Assembly (NCBI GenBank): GCA_027406905.1 | Contig: DAHZHT010000003.1 | Span: forward strand, 62,001 to 126,000 | Length of the DNA stretch: 64,000 bases | Source: Elusimicrobiota bacterium | Lineage (GTDB): Bacteria > Elusimicrobiota > Elusimicrobia > UBA1565 > UBA9628 | Direction: 5' to 3' | Part shown: positions 40,456 through 47,813 of the stretch, piece by piece | Layout: each line of letters opens with the position of its first letter | Numbering within the stretch: the first letter of the stretch is position 1 | Made by a program: the position numbers and the translations under genes | The notes under the pieces: generated by a model | Databases searched by the model: none | The model's input: only the letters and a program-made list of their open reading frames with translations | Told to the model about the DNA's origin: nothing

Positions 40456-40989
40456 ATGCCTTCAAAAAATAAAAGATTTACCTTGAAATATTCGATCGCG
40501 ATTCTAGGGCTGGCGATTTTGGGGTTAGCGGCCTGCAAGAAAATGGCCGCTGGAAACCAAACCATCCAGAAAGGTTCGGTCGTCCAGATCGACTACACGC
40601 TTAAAGTTGATGGCAAAGTGGTCGACACCTCCATCGGCAAAAAGCCTTTGATGTTTATCGAAGGTTCCGGTCAAATTATTCCGGGGCTTGACAGCGCCTT
40701 AATGGGACTTAAAGCCGGCGACAAGAAAAGAGTCGTCGTCTCTCCTGAAAATGGATATGGAGTCGTCAACCCCAAGGCCTTCGTCAAGGTTCCCAAAACT
40801 TCTTTTAAGGATATCGCCTCGCTTAAAGTTGGATCGTCGGTGGGGGGATCTCAAAACGGAAGGCATTTTCAGGCGGTCGTTTCCTCTATTGGGAAAAAAC
40901 ATATCACTTTAGACTTTAACTCTCCGCTGGCGGGAAAAATATTGAACTTCGATGTCACGGTAGTCAGCGTCGCCGCGGGAAAATCATAA
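40456..40989 (+). CDS. FKBP-type peptidyl-prolyl isomerase lipoprotein
   Basis: A 177-residue protein with a lipoprotein signal peptide (lipobox LAAC, Cys at about 27). An FKBP domain of the SlyD-like layout follows: GSVVQIDYTLKVDGKVVDTS, MFIEGSGQIIPGLDSALMGLKAGDKKRVVVSPENGYG, an inserted-flap region and LNFDVTVVSV. It would speed prolyl isomerisation and chaperone proteins in the periplasm, anchored to a membrane. AAAAAAGGAG stands before the ATG. A bidirectional terminator follows. Some residues of the active pocket are atypical, so chaperone use may dominate. Confidence 0.87.
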   Translation: MPSKNKRFTLKYSIAILGLAILGLAACKKMAAGNQTIQKGSVVQIDYTLKVDGKVVDTSIGKKPLMFIEGSGQIIPGLDSALMGLKAGDKKRVVVSPENGYGVVNPKAFVKVPKTSFKDIASLKVGSSVGGSQNGRHFQAVVSSIGKKHITLDFNSPLAGKILNFDVTVVSVAAGKS

Positions 40990-41009
40990 GCCATTAAGAC
41001 GACATAAAT

Positions 41010-41037
41010 AAAAAGCGCCTAATAGAAGGCGCTTTTT
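41010..41037. terminator. Bidirectional rho-independent terminator
   Basis: Arms AAAAAGCGCC (41010-41019) and GGCGCTTTTT (41028-41037) with an 8-nt loop. T-runs lie on both strands, so it serves the FKBP gene on the plus strand and the DUF423 gene, whose stop is at 41041, on the minus strand. Confidence 0.85.
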
Positions 41038-41040
41038 ATT

Positions 41041-41409
41041 TTAGGGGTAGGTTGAAAATAAAAGAAAAGCCCATCCTGCGATAAAAGAAAGCCCTCCTAT
41101 GGGCGTAATCCATCCAATTTTTTTAATCCCGCTTAAAGACAAAATGTAAAGACTTCCGGAAAATAATAATATCCCGGCGATAAAAAAATATCCCGACCAC
41201 GATGCCCAGGGCGAAAGGTTTCTAGCGACAAGGCTGGCCACGATAAATAAAGCCAGGGCGTGATAAATTTGATATTGAACTCCGGTTTCATAAACCTGCT
41301 TCATTTCCGGAGAAAGGATATGCTTAAGCCCATGCGCGCCGAATGCCCCCAAGGCTATGCCTAAGAGCATAAAAAGGCTTCCCATCTGAATCCAAAATTT
41401 AGAATTCAT
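41041..41409 (-). CDS. DUF423 family small membrane protein
   Basis: A 122-residue protein with four membrane spans. It has the family marks LGIALGAFGAHGLK near the N-terminus, VQYQIYHALALF in the second span, and LYILSLSG...WITPIGGLSFIAGW. The family is widespread (YwdK/YgdD type) without an agreed function. It is the last gene of the macB transcript direction (15 bp after the macB stop) and ends at the bidirectional terminator. Confidence 0.9.
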   Translation of the reverse strand: MNSKFWIQMGSLFMLLGIALGAFGAHGLKHILSPEMKQVYETGVQYQIYHALALFIVASLVARNLSPWASWSGYFFIAGILLFSGSLYILSLSGIKKIGWITPIGGLSFIAGWAFLLFSTYP

Positions 41410-41424
41410 CTTACGCTTAAACCC

Positions 41425-43428
41425 TTACTCATAGCGCAAGGCCTCAATTGGAGACAACAAAGATGCCTTGCGGGCGGGCCAAAAACCAAAGACAATTCCA
41501 ATCATCGCGGAACAACCGAAGGCGAGAAGAATAGATTGCGGCGTTACAATCGCGGACCAACCAGCATAATGAGTCATAACAAAGGAAATCCCAATACCCA
41601 AAAGGACTCCGATGGTTCCTCCCAAAAGCGATAAAAAGGCCGATTCAATGAGAAATTGGGTTAAAATCGCGCGCCGAGGAGCGCCAACAGCTTTTCTCAA
41701 TCCGATCTCGCGCGTTCTTTCCGTCACCGACACGAGCATAATGTTCATAATTCCGATTCCGCCTACCAAAATAGAAATCGCGGCGACAATCCCCAACAAA
41801 ATCCCAAAAGTCTTGGTAGTCCCCGTCAAGGCCGACTGGATATCCTGCATATTACGCACGGTAAAATCATCGTCTTTATAGGCGGGAAGATGATGGCGCG
41901 TTCGCAAGAAAGTTTTAATTTTAGACATTACCCCGTCAATTGACTGCGGGGTGTCGCATTCTACCTCCATGCGGTTTAAATAACGCCCTCCATGGGAAAT
42001 TGCGCCGCCCCAACCATTGAGCCCCAATCTCATCATCGCGGTCTTAAGAGGAATGACGATTACGTCGTCTTGGTCATGCCATGCGCTCGATCCCTTGGGC
42101 GGCAAAATTCCAATGACCTCAAAACTGACTCTATTAATTTTAATCCGTTTTCCAACCGGATCAGCGTTTCCAAATAAAGTGTTGACCACGGTCTGCCCTA
42201 AAACCGCGACCCTTGCCACCTCGTCATTTTCCTGTTGCGTGAAGAAACGCCCGTAATAAGGCTCATCGGAATGCATAGAGGCAAAAGAGGTCATATCTCC
42301 ATCTACTTCCGTATTCGTGTTTTTATCTTTATAAACGACTTGGGCGCTTCCGGAAACCTCTCCATTAACCGCGATAATATGAGAACTTAAATGAGAAATC
42401 GCTTCCACATCCGGGATGCTCAAGCGCGACACGCTTCCGGTCCCGCCATGAAAAGCGCTGGAAGAAAAAGGCCAAATCATAATTAAGTTCGAGCCTAAGC
42501 CCGAGATTCTGGCCTCGATGGATTTTTGCGCGCCGCGGCCAATCGCCAACATGGCGATCACCGAACAAACCCCGATTAAGATTCCCAAAACAGAGAGAAA
42601 AGAGCGGGTTTTATTGGCGGATATCGCGCGCAAGGCCGATAGACTGTTTTCTTTTATTTCAAGCAAGCTGAGATTGGGAGGCAAATGCGAATAATCATCG
42701 CCGTTGGAAGAGGGGGAGATGATGGATTTTTCCGAAACAAAATCCTTTGGATTTAAATTTTTTTCATCCGATTGAATCAACCCGTCTTTAATCTTGATAA
42801 TTCGCTTGGCATAAGCCGCGATATCCTGTTCATGAGTGACCATGATAAGCGTAATCCCGCGGGCGTTGAGTTCAGAAAGTTTCCGCAACACTTCCTCGGC
42901 TTGATCGGAAGCGAGGTTTCCCGTCGGTTCGTCGGCAAAAATAATCTTTGGAGAATTAATCAAGGATCTCGCGATAGCCACTCTTTGCTGCTGCCCTCCG
43001 GAAAGTTGATTGGGTTTATGCTCTTCTCGATCTTGAAGCCCCACATCCGCTAACAATTCCTTAGCCTTTGAAACAGGAACGGAATTGCCGGAGTAAATCG
43101 CTGGCAAAATGACATTGTCTACCGCGCTTGTGCGCGAAAGAAGATTAAACATCTGAAATATAAAGCCAATTGTTTTTGAGCGCAAGGAGGCGCCTTCATC
43201 GTCGGACAAGTCGGAGACGTCTTTACCCAGAAGAAAATATTTTCCCTGGCTGGGACGCTCAAGCAATCCCAAAATTTGAAGCAAGGTCGATTTTCCGGAC
43301 CCGGAAGGCCCCATAATCGCGACAAATTCGCCTTCTTGAATTGACAGATCAATTCCCTTAAGAACCAATAAGTTGCCCGATCCCACTTTATAAGAGTGCC
43401 GAATATTTTCAAGTTTGATGATGGGCAT
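41425..43428 (-). CDS. macB: MacB-type ABC transporter (fused ATPase and permease)
   Basis: A 667-residue half-transporter. The N-terminal ABC ATPase has Walker A GPSGSGKST (40-48), signature LSGGQQQRVAIARSL and IIFADEPTGNL. A membrane span follows at about 270-290, then a large periplasmic MacB_PCD domain (with DVEAISHLSS and VLGQTVVNTLFGNADPVGKRI), and three C-terminal spans with TERTREIGLRKAVGAPRRAILTQFLIES. It works as a mechanotransmission dimer that pushes substrates from the periplasm through TolC. It comes 7 bp after the macA-like gene and, with that gene and tolC, forms a full pump under an ECF sigma unit. Confidence 0.92.
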   Translation of the reverse strand: MPIIKLENIRHSYKVGSGNLLVLKGIDLSIQEGEFVAIMGPSGSGKSTLLQILGLLERPSQGKYFLLGKDVSDLSDDEGASLRSKTIGFIFQMFNLLSRTSAVDNVILPAIYSGNSVPVSKAKELLADVGLQDREEHKPNQLSGGQQQRVAIARSLINSPKIIFADEPTGNLASDQAEEVLRKLSELNARGITLIMVTHEQDIAAYAKRIIKIKDGLIQSDEKNLNPKDFVSEKSIISPSSNGDDYSHLPPNLSLLEIKENSLSALRAISANKTRSFLSVLGILIGVCSVIAMLAIGRGAQKSIEARISGLGSNLIMIWPFSSSAFHGGTGSVSRLSIPDVEAISHLSSHIIAVNGEVSGSAQVVYKDKNTNTEVDGDMTSFASMHSDEPYYGRFFTQQENDEVARVAVLGQTVVNTLFGNADPVGKRIKINRVSFEVIGILPPKGSSAWHDQDDVIVIPLKTAMMRLGLNGWGGAISHGGRYLNRMEVECDTPQSIDGVMSKIKTFLRTRHHLPAYKDDDFTVRNMQDIQSALTGTTKTFGILLGIVAAISILVGGIGIMNIMLVSVTERTREIGLRKAVGAPRRAILTQFLIESAFLSLLGGTIGVLLGIGISFVMTHYAGWSAIVTPQSILLAFGCSAMIGIVFGFWPARKASLLSPIEALRYE

Positions 43429-43435
43429 GAAAGGT

Positions 43436-44386
43436 TTAATTTGATTTTTTCTTCTTGCCGCCGAACGCCAGGGGGCTGGTCTGGGCCTGTCTGGGAACGT
43501 AATGCGCCCCAGGGATAATCACCGAATCCCCGTCTTTGAGCCCTGAGACAATCTCATCATCGGTCCCGTTTTGAATGCCCAAAGAAACGGCGAGGGAAAT
43601 GGGCTTCCCATCGGGCCCCGGAATTAAAACGACGTTTTTGCCCTTCTTTTGCTGGACCGCCACTGCGGGAACAAATAAAGCGTTTTTATTTTCTTTGACA
43701 ATAAAGGTCACATTGGCCGTCATTTGGGACTTGTAATAACTCGGGGCTCCGTCATCGGGATTAATCTTGACGTTATAAGTGATGACATTGGCGGTATTAA
43801 CCCCTTCATGAAGGATGTCGAAAACTTTTCCCATCGCCGTTCGATCGGGATAGGCGTCCAAAACAATCTTGACCGGCATTCCCAAATGAATCTTCCCAAT
43901 GTCTGTTTCGTCCACCTGAGCGATGACGATTAAACGGTCCGACATCGCGAAAAGAACTGTGGAAGCGTCCACGGTTTGCCCATCGACGATATTTCTTAAT
44001 ATCACGACCCCTGAAATCGGGGCGATGACGGGGGTGGGTTTATAGCTGTCCTCCCACTTTTTAAGGGCCTTGGGACCTTGAGATCTCGCCGCGTCCATAA
44101 TGGCCACGCGATCGGAAGAACTCATCCAGGCGACCACTTGCCCGGCTTTAACCACGCTTCCCTCATCCACTAAATACTTATCAATGCGACCGGAAATGGC
44201 CGGCTTAATTTCAACGCGGTTTAGAGGCGCGACGTTTCCCGTCGCTTCAACGGTTTCTTCCAACGGCCCACGGCGAACTAAAATAATTTTTCCCAAATCC
44301 TTGGGTTTTTCGTTTTTTTTATGCCAATAAAACCAAGCTCCGATTAAAACGAGGCCGAAAAATCCCGACGCGACAATTTTTCTCAT
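43436..44386 (-). CDS. macA: MacA-like periplasmic adaptor (HlyD family)
   Basis: A 316-residue adaptor with one N-terminal span (about 5-21). The first lipoyl half is VEIKPAISGRIDKYLVDEGSVVKAGQVVAWM; then comes a very short helical hairpin (about 95-115), far shorter than in classical MacA. The second lipoyl half is TPVIAPISGVVILRNIVDGQTVDAST, followed by beta-barrel and membrane-proximal domains. It links MacB and TolC. The short hairpin implies a different reach toward the channel. ATG overlaps the tolC stop (ATGA) and has GGAGG just upstream. Confidence 0.88.
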   Translation of the reverse strand: MRKIVASGFFGLVLIGAWFYWHKKNEKPKDLGKIILVRRGPLEETVEATGNVAPLNRVEIKPAISGRIDKYLVDEGSVVKAGQVVAWMSSSDRVAIMDAARSQGPKALKKWEDSYKPTPVIAPISGVVILRNIVDGQTVDASTVLFAMSDRLIVIAQVDETDIGKIHLGMPVKIVLDAYPDRTAMGKVFDILHEGVNTANVITYNVKINPDDGAPSYYKSQMTANVTFIVKENKNALFVPAVAVQQKKGKNVVLIPGPDGKPISLAVSLGIQNGTDDEIVSGLKDGDSVIIPGAHYVPRQAQTSPLAFGGKKKKSN

Positions 44387-45714
44387 TCATCCTCCAAGCC
44401 TAAACCCTTGGACTGCTCCCAAGCGGCTAAATATTGAGCCTCTAAATATTGATCGTTAATTAGTGTTTGCTCGGCATTGACAAGATCGGTGACGGCGATC
44501 TCCCAGGTATCATATGTCATCAACCCCGCGCTATAGCGAATAGTCGATTCGTCGTTTCTTTGCTTGGTCGCCTTGACACGGTAGTCCCAAACGTCGACTA
44601 ACTGCGCTTCATTTTTGAGATTATACCAGGCGTTTTCCATGGTCGCCCGAGTCAACAGGCGAGTCGATCTCAATTGTTCTTCGTTTTGATCGGCGGTTTT
44701 TTTGGCGCTCACCAAGGTAAAAAAGGTTCCCAAAGGGCCGTTGGAAAAAATAGGGATATCCACCGATCCAAAGAAAGACCAGCTCGGGCTTTGAGTGGCG
44801 ATCATGGTGTTTCCAAGAGTGCTTCGCGTATAAGAAACTCCCACGTTTGGCAACATCGCACTGAGAGATTGACCGACGCCAGCCTTGGCCCCAAGCCAAA
44901 TCGCTTTTTGAAGTTGAACATTGGGATTATTTTCAACCAAAGAAGCCATATCGGGATACCCCTTGGGCGGAGCGGGAAGATCAAGGCTTCCCTGAACGGC
45001 AACCTGGGTAAATCCATCCTTGCCCAAGAGTTGATCCAATTGAATCTGTGCAACCCGCAAGCGTCTTTTGTTTTGGTCCACCCCTTCCTGGGCCAATTTT
45101 GTCTGGGCCTTTGACAACATCAGGTTTCCCTTAGACTCCTGGCCGTTGTTATAAAGGAGTTGCACCATATCGGTGTTCTGCTTTCTGAGATCTAATATTT
45201 CTTGAGCCACATTCACCATTTTATAGGCAAAAAGCAGGCGGTAAAAGGCGACCTTCAAATTATATCGGACCGTCACCGAACTCACACGGTAAGATGACCA
45301 CATCTGAGACACAAAGGCGTGGGCCTTGCGGATATCCTGGGAATCCTTAAAGTTGAAAATATCCATATGAGCGTCGCCTTGAATCGTCCAAGGCTGAAAA
45401 CCACCTCCGGCCACTCCGTTAGAGGCGAGGAAACTGGATTGATTGGCTGAGCGCACCTTGGTATATCCGTCTTCTAAACTCGATAAGCTCGGCAAAATCT
45501 CGTTCCAAGAGGCGTAATAAGTCGCGCGCGCGGAATCAATCGCTTTCTTAGCCGCGGCAAGATCGGGATTGTCCTTGAGCGCGATTTTGACGCAATCTTG
45601 CCATGTCAGCGCATGGGAACTAGAATAAATCGAAAAATCGGAAGCGGCGAAGGCAGATGCCGCGCTCCCAATCAAAATTAATTCCAATAAAACTAATTTT
45701 TTAAGCAATCGCAC
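44383..45714 (-). CDS. TolC-family outer-membrane efflux protein of the MacAB pump
   Basis: A 443-residue outer-membrane factor with a signal peptide (MRLLKKLVLLELILIGSAASAFAA). The first OEP helix is LTWQDCVKIALKDNPDLAAAKKAI; the second half is around YPDMASLVENNPNVQLQKA. It gives the outer-membrane exit for the MacAB pump. It is preceded by the CpxP-like gene (18 bp) and overlaps macA, so sigma, anti-sigma, sensor and pump look like one transcript. Confidence 0.88.
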   Translation of the reverse strand: MRLLKKLVLLELILIGSAASAFAASDFSIYSSSHALTWQDCVKIALKDNPDLAAAKKAIDSARATYYASWNEILPSLSSLEDGYTKVRSANQSSFLASNGVAGGGFQPWTIQGDAHMDIFNFKDSQDIRKAHAFVSQMWSSYRVSSVTVRYNLKVAFYRLLFAYKMVNVAQEILDLRKQNTDMVQLLYNNGQESKGNLMLSKAQTKLAQEGVDQNKRRLRVAQIQLDQLLGKDGFTQVAVQGSLDLPAPPKGYPDMASLVENNPNVQLQKAIWLGAKAGVGQSLSAMLPNVGVSYTRSTLGNTMIATQSPSWSFFGSVDIPIFSNGPLGTFFTLVSAKKTADQNEEQLRSTRLLTRATMENAWYNLKNEAQLVDVWDYRVKATKQRNDESTIRYSAGLMTYDTWEIAVTDLVNAEQTLINDQYLEAQYLAAWEQSKGLGLEDE

Positions 45715-45732
45715 GTTTTATTATATAAAGAC

Positions 45733-46149
45733 TTATTGGGAAGACAATACCGTCGTCGAAGAAACCCGCGCTTGGGAATTAGGGAGAATTAAATGGTGGC
45801 GTTTGTCCCATTCTTGAGTCATCCGGGTAAATTTTGCCTCCTGATCGGGAGTCAATATTTTGGCCATATCCGCCCGCATTGAAAGACGAAGCTCCTCAAA
45901 CTGAGATATCATTTGCCTATGAAGAGAAAGAATTTTCTCGCGCTTTGCTTCCAGTACAAGCTGGACTTCTTGTTCTTGTTGCGGGGTTAAATTAAGCTTC
46001 TCACTGAGCCGGGCTAAAATTTTTTGAGTATCAGGTCCATGCGCCCAAAATTGATGAAAGACTGTTCGCTCATGATAAACTCCAATCCAAGCGCCAAGTA
46101 AAAGCCCCGCGCAAAAAGCTAGCAGAACGTAATTCCAAATAGTCCTCAT
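45733..46149 (-). CDS. CpxP/Spy-like (CnrX-type) periplasmic sensor candidate
   Basis: A 138-residue protein with an N-terminal membrane anchor (about 7-23) and a helical periplasmic part. It bears the two LTPxQ motifs of the CpxP/Spy/ZraP superfamily (LNLTPQQEQEV and ILTPDQEAKF). His residues at the start of the periplasmic part (YHERTVFHQFWAHG) could bind metal. In the CnrYXH and similar systems such a protein senses metal in the periplasm and controls release of an ECF sigma factor. The order here (sigma, anti-sigma, this gene) is the same gene set. ATG overlaps the anti-sigma stop by 4 bp. A sensing role is inferred from context. Confidence 0.75.
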   Translation of the reverse strand: MRTIWNYVLLAFCAGLLLGAWIGVYHERTVFHQFWAHGPDTQKILARLSEKLNLTPQQEQEVQLVLEAKREKILSLHRQMISQFEELRLSMRADMAKILTPDQEAKFTRMTQEWDKRHHLILPNSQARVSSTTVLSSQ

Positions 46150-46607
46150 TGACCCTCCAATACCGAATTAAACCAATTTGATTTCTGTTCCGTCGTTGGC
46201 GGCAAAAGCCACTCCGCCATATCTCGATTACTCCCCAATAGAAGGAGGGTGTCCGGAGCGGCGATAGGCTCTGAACGGCCTAAAACAAAGAAAAAAATGA
46301 GGGCGGCAAAACCTAGTTCAAGAGCGGGAGTCAAAAATTTCCACAAAAAGTTTGAAAAATTAAAGCTCCCCATCGCAGGCGGCGGAGTAATTTGAGCCAT
46401 CGCCCTCTGGACAAACTCCTCGGTCTCTTTTTGGGATACAAAACCGCGAGACTGAAACAAATTCTCCGCGATTTTCTGCCAAACTTTTTGCGCCTTAAGA
46501 CACTCCGCGCAATCCTTGAGATGAGATGAAATCTCTAATCTTTTGTCCGAAGGCAATTCTCCATCTTGAAACGCCCCCAGGTTTTGCCTGATTTCTTCGT
46601 GTGTCAT
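46146..46607 (-). CDS. Zinc-finger anti-sigma factor, membrane-bound
   Basis: A 153-residue protein. An N-terminal anti-sigma zinc-binding domain carries H29-x3-C33-x2-C36 (SSHLKDCAEC) of the ZAS type. One membrane span at about 90-108 (FLTPALELGFAALIFFFVLG) and a short periplasmic tail follow. It should hold the ECF sigma factor at the membrane until a periplasmic signal, perhaps through the CpxP-like neighbour, releases it. It starts 20 bp after the sigma gene and overlaps the next gene. Confidence 0.85.
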   Translation of the reverse strand: MTHEEIRQNLGAFQDGELPSDKRLEISSHLKDCAECLKAQKVWQKIAENLFQSRGFVSQKETEEFVQRAMAQITPPPAMGSFNFSNFLWKFLTPALELGFAALIFFFVLGRSEPIAAPDTLLLLGSNRDMAEWLLPPTTEQKSNWFNSVLEGQ

Positions 46608-46627
46608 CTTATTTTCCCTTCTCTAAC

Positions 46628-47194
46628 TTAGACGCATCCAGCGCTCTTAAAGTGTTGAATCACTTCCTCGCAAGCCAGGCGCGCCCGGTAAAGACGCGCT
46701 TTAACCGAATCCAGACTGCATTCCAAGACCTGGGAAATCTCTTGATAACTCAGGCCTTGAACCTCGCGTAAAACCAAAATCAAGCGATATTCCGCCGGCA
46801 AACGCATCATAATTTTTTCAACCAAATCCGAATTAATCAGCGAAGATTCTATCGTTTGAGAAATCGCGGATTCCTTAAAAAAATCTTTTCCCGAAGATTC
46901 CAGCATTCCATCTAAAGAATCTTCTTTCGCCCGCGCTTTAGAACGGATTAAATCCAAACAATGATTAGCCGCGATTCGGTGAATCCACGTCAAAAAAGAA
47001 GAGTCTTCTCGAAACCTCTCTAGAGAATGATAGGCCTTTAAAAAAACCTCTTGGGCGGCGTCATCGGCGAGAGCGCGGTCTTTAAGAAGAGACAAACAAA
47101 GGCAAAAAATTTTTGGATGGTGGCGCCTCATCAACTCCGCATAAAAAGCGGAATGGCCTTTGCGAACTTTTTGAACGATCTGCGCGTCGGTGAT
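46628..47194 (-). CDS. ECF sigma factor with probable ATC start codon
   Basis: A group IV sigma factor: sigma-2 domain with KIFCLCLSLLKDRALADDAAQEVFLKAYHSLERF and a TWIHRIAANHCLDLIR stretch, and sigma-4 domain with LPAEYRLILVLREVQGLSYQEISQVLECSLDSVKARLYRAR. The canonical starts in frame (TTG 47134, ATG 47131) would remove the first conserved helix. The frame stays open upstream to a TAG, and its residues (ITDAQIVQKVRKG, then HSAFYAELM) are a textbook ECF N-terminus. A perfect AGGAGG (47208-47203) lies 8 nt before ATC at 47194. I therefore place the start at ATC, giving 188 residues. A base-call error (ATG read as ATC) is the main alternative. It heads the pump operon and likely activates it. 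Confidence 0.82.
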   Translation of the reverse strand: MTDAQIVQKVRKGHSAFYAELMRRHHPKIFCLCLSLLKDRALADDAAQEVFLKAYHSLERFREDSSFLTWIHRIAANHCLDLIRSKARAKEDSLDGMLESSGKDFFKESAISQTIESSLINSDLVEKIMMRLPAEYRLILVLREVQGLSYQEISQVLECSLDSVKARLYRARLACEEVIQHFKSAGCV

Positions 47195-47211
47195 AAAAAC
47201 CCCCTCCTGCG

Positions 47212-47240
47212 CCCGGCGCCCCTAAGACAAGGGCGCCGGG
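47212..47240 (-). promoter_or_regulatory. GC-rich hairpin just upstream of the sigma-factor ribosome-binding site
   Basis: A perfect 10-bp stem (CCCGGCGCCC / GGGCGCCGGG) with a 9-nt loop, ending 3 nt before the AGGAGG of the sigma gene. A T5 run comes only 14 nt later, so as a terminator for the upstream Cys-rich gene it is imperfect. As a structure next to the ribosome site it could tune sigma translation. Confidence 0.6.
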
Positions 47241-47260
47241 GCCGGATAACCAAGGATATC

Positions 47261-47728
47261 TTATTGAGAGCCGGAAGATTTATGATGGTGTTTTTTCCAA
47301 TGGGCCTTCGCCTTTGCCAAAAAGGATTGGCAAGTGGCGGACAACTGATCGGAATTTTGTTTTAAGCACTTGTGAACGGCCTTAGGCCCCTTGGCCGCTG
47401 AGCAGAACTGATTGACATCCGCCTGACACGCTTTTTTAAAGGCCGCGAAGTGAGAGCGCATCTTTTTCATCTGTTTTTGGCAGGCGCTTGATAAATTATC
47501 CTGATTGTCTTTAAGACATTGTCTTTTATCTTTCCAACTCTTCGCGTTTGGGCACAGGTTTTTAATGTCTTTCGCGCATGCCCAGTGATGTTTTTTCTTC
47601 CCCTGAGCGACAGGGGCATTATTTTGGGTCGAAGCATTGGACTCATTTTGCGCTATCGCGGGCGAAACCGCCCCCGCTAACGTGATTACGCATAGACAGA
47701 CCGCCAGCATTTCCATTAGTTTTTTCAT
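47261..47728 (-). CDS. Cys/His-rich periplasmic repeat protein
   Basis: A 155-residue protein with a signal peptide (cleavage after about residue 26, AIAQ). Two Cys-rich repeats follow, each of the form C-x3-D...C...CL...n.d.LS..C (about 50-88 and 99-138), resembling the GLG1-type Cys-rich repeat. His/Lys-rich stretches flank them (GKKKHHWA; HWKKHHHK). Four conserved Cys per repeat suggest disulphides; the His ends suggest metal binding. AAGGAG stands before the ATG. It lies directly upstream of the sigma/anti-sigma/CpxP-like/MacAB-TolC genes in the same direction, so it may belong to the same metal or envelope stress response (inference). Confidence 0.75.
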   Translation of the reverse strand: MKKLMEMLAVCLCVITLAGAVSPAIAQNESNASTQNNAPVAQGKKKHHWACAKDIKNLCPNAKSWKDKRQCLKDNQDNLSSACQKQMKKMRSHFAAFKKACQADVNQFCSAAKGPKAVHKCLKQNSDQLSATCQSFLAKAKAHWKKHHHKSSGSQ

Positions 47729-47749
47729 TATTGTCTCCTTTTTAACGTT

Positions 47750-47769
47750 TGCGTCTTATTTTAGACGCA
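47750..47769. promoter_or_regulatory. Dyad symmetry in the uvrB / Cys-rich gene divergent region
   Basis: Arms TGCGTCT (47750-47756) and AGACGCA (47763-47769) with a 6-bp A/T spacer form a perfect inverted repeat. On the minus strand the spacer region contains TAAAAT, a possible -10 for the Cys-rich gene, so a bound protein would cover that promoter. It could also be a small hairpin in the leader. Confidence 0.45.
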
Positions 47770-47800
47770 GAGGAATTAAGAAAAGTGTCGCCAGTTGCAT

Positions 47801-47806
47801 TATAAT
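47801..47806 (+). promoter_or_regulatory. uvrB -10 box
   Basis: A consensus TATAAT followed 7 nt later by the uvrB ATG at 47814, so the transcript should begin at or one base before the start codon. The -35 region is not recognisable. Confidence 0.5.
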
Positions 47807-47813
47807 AGGATAA

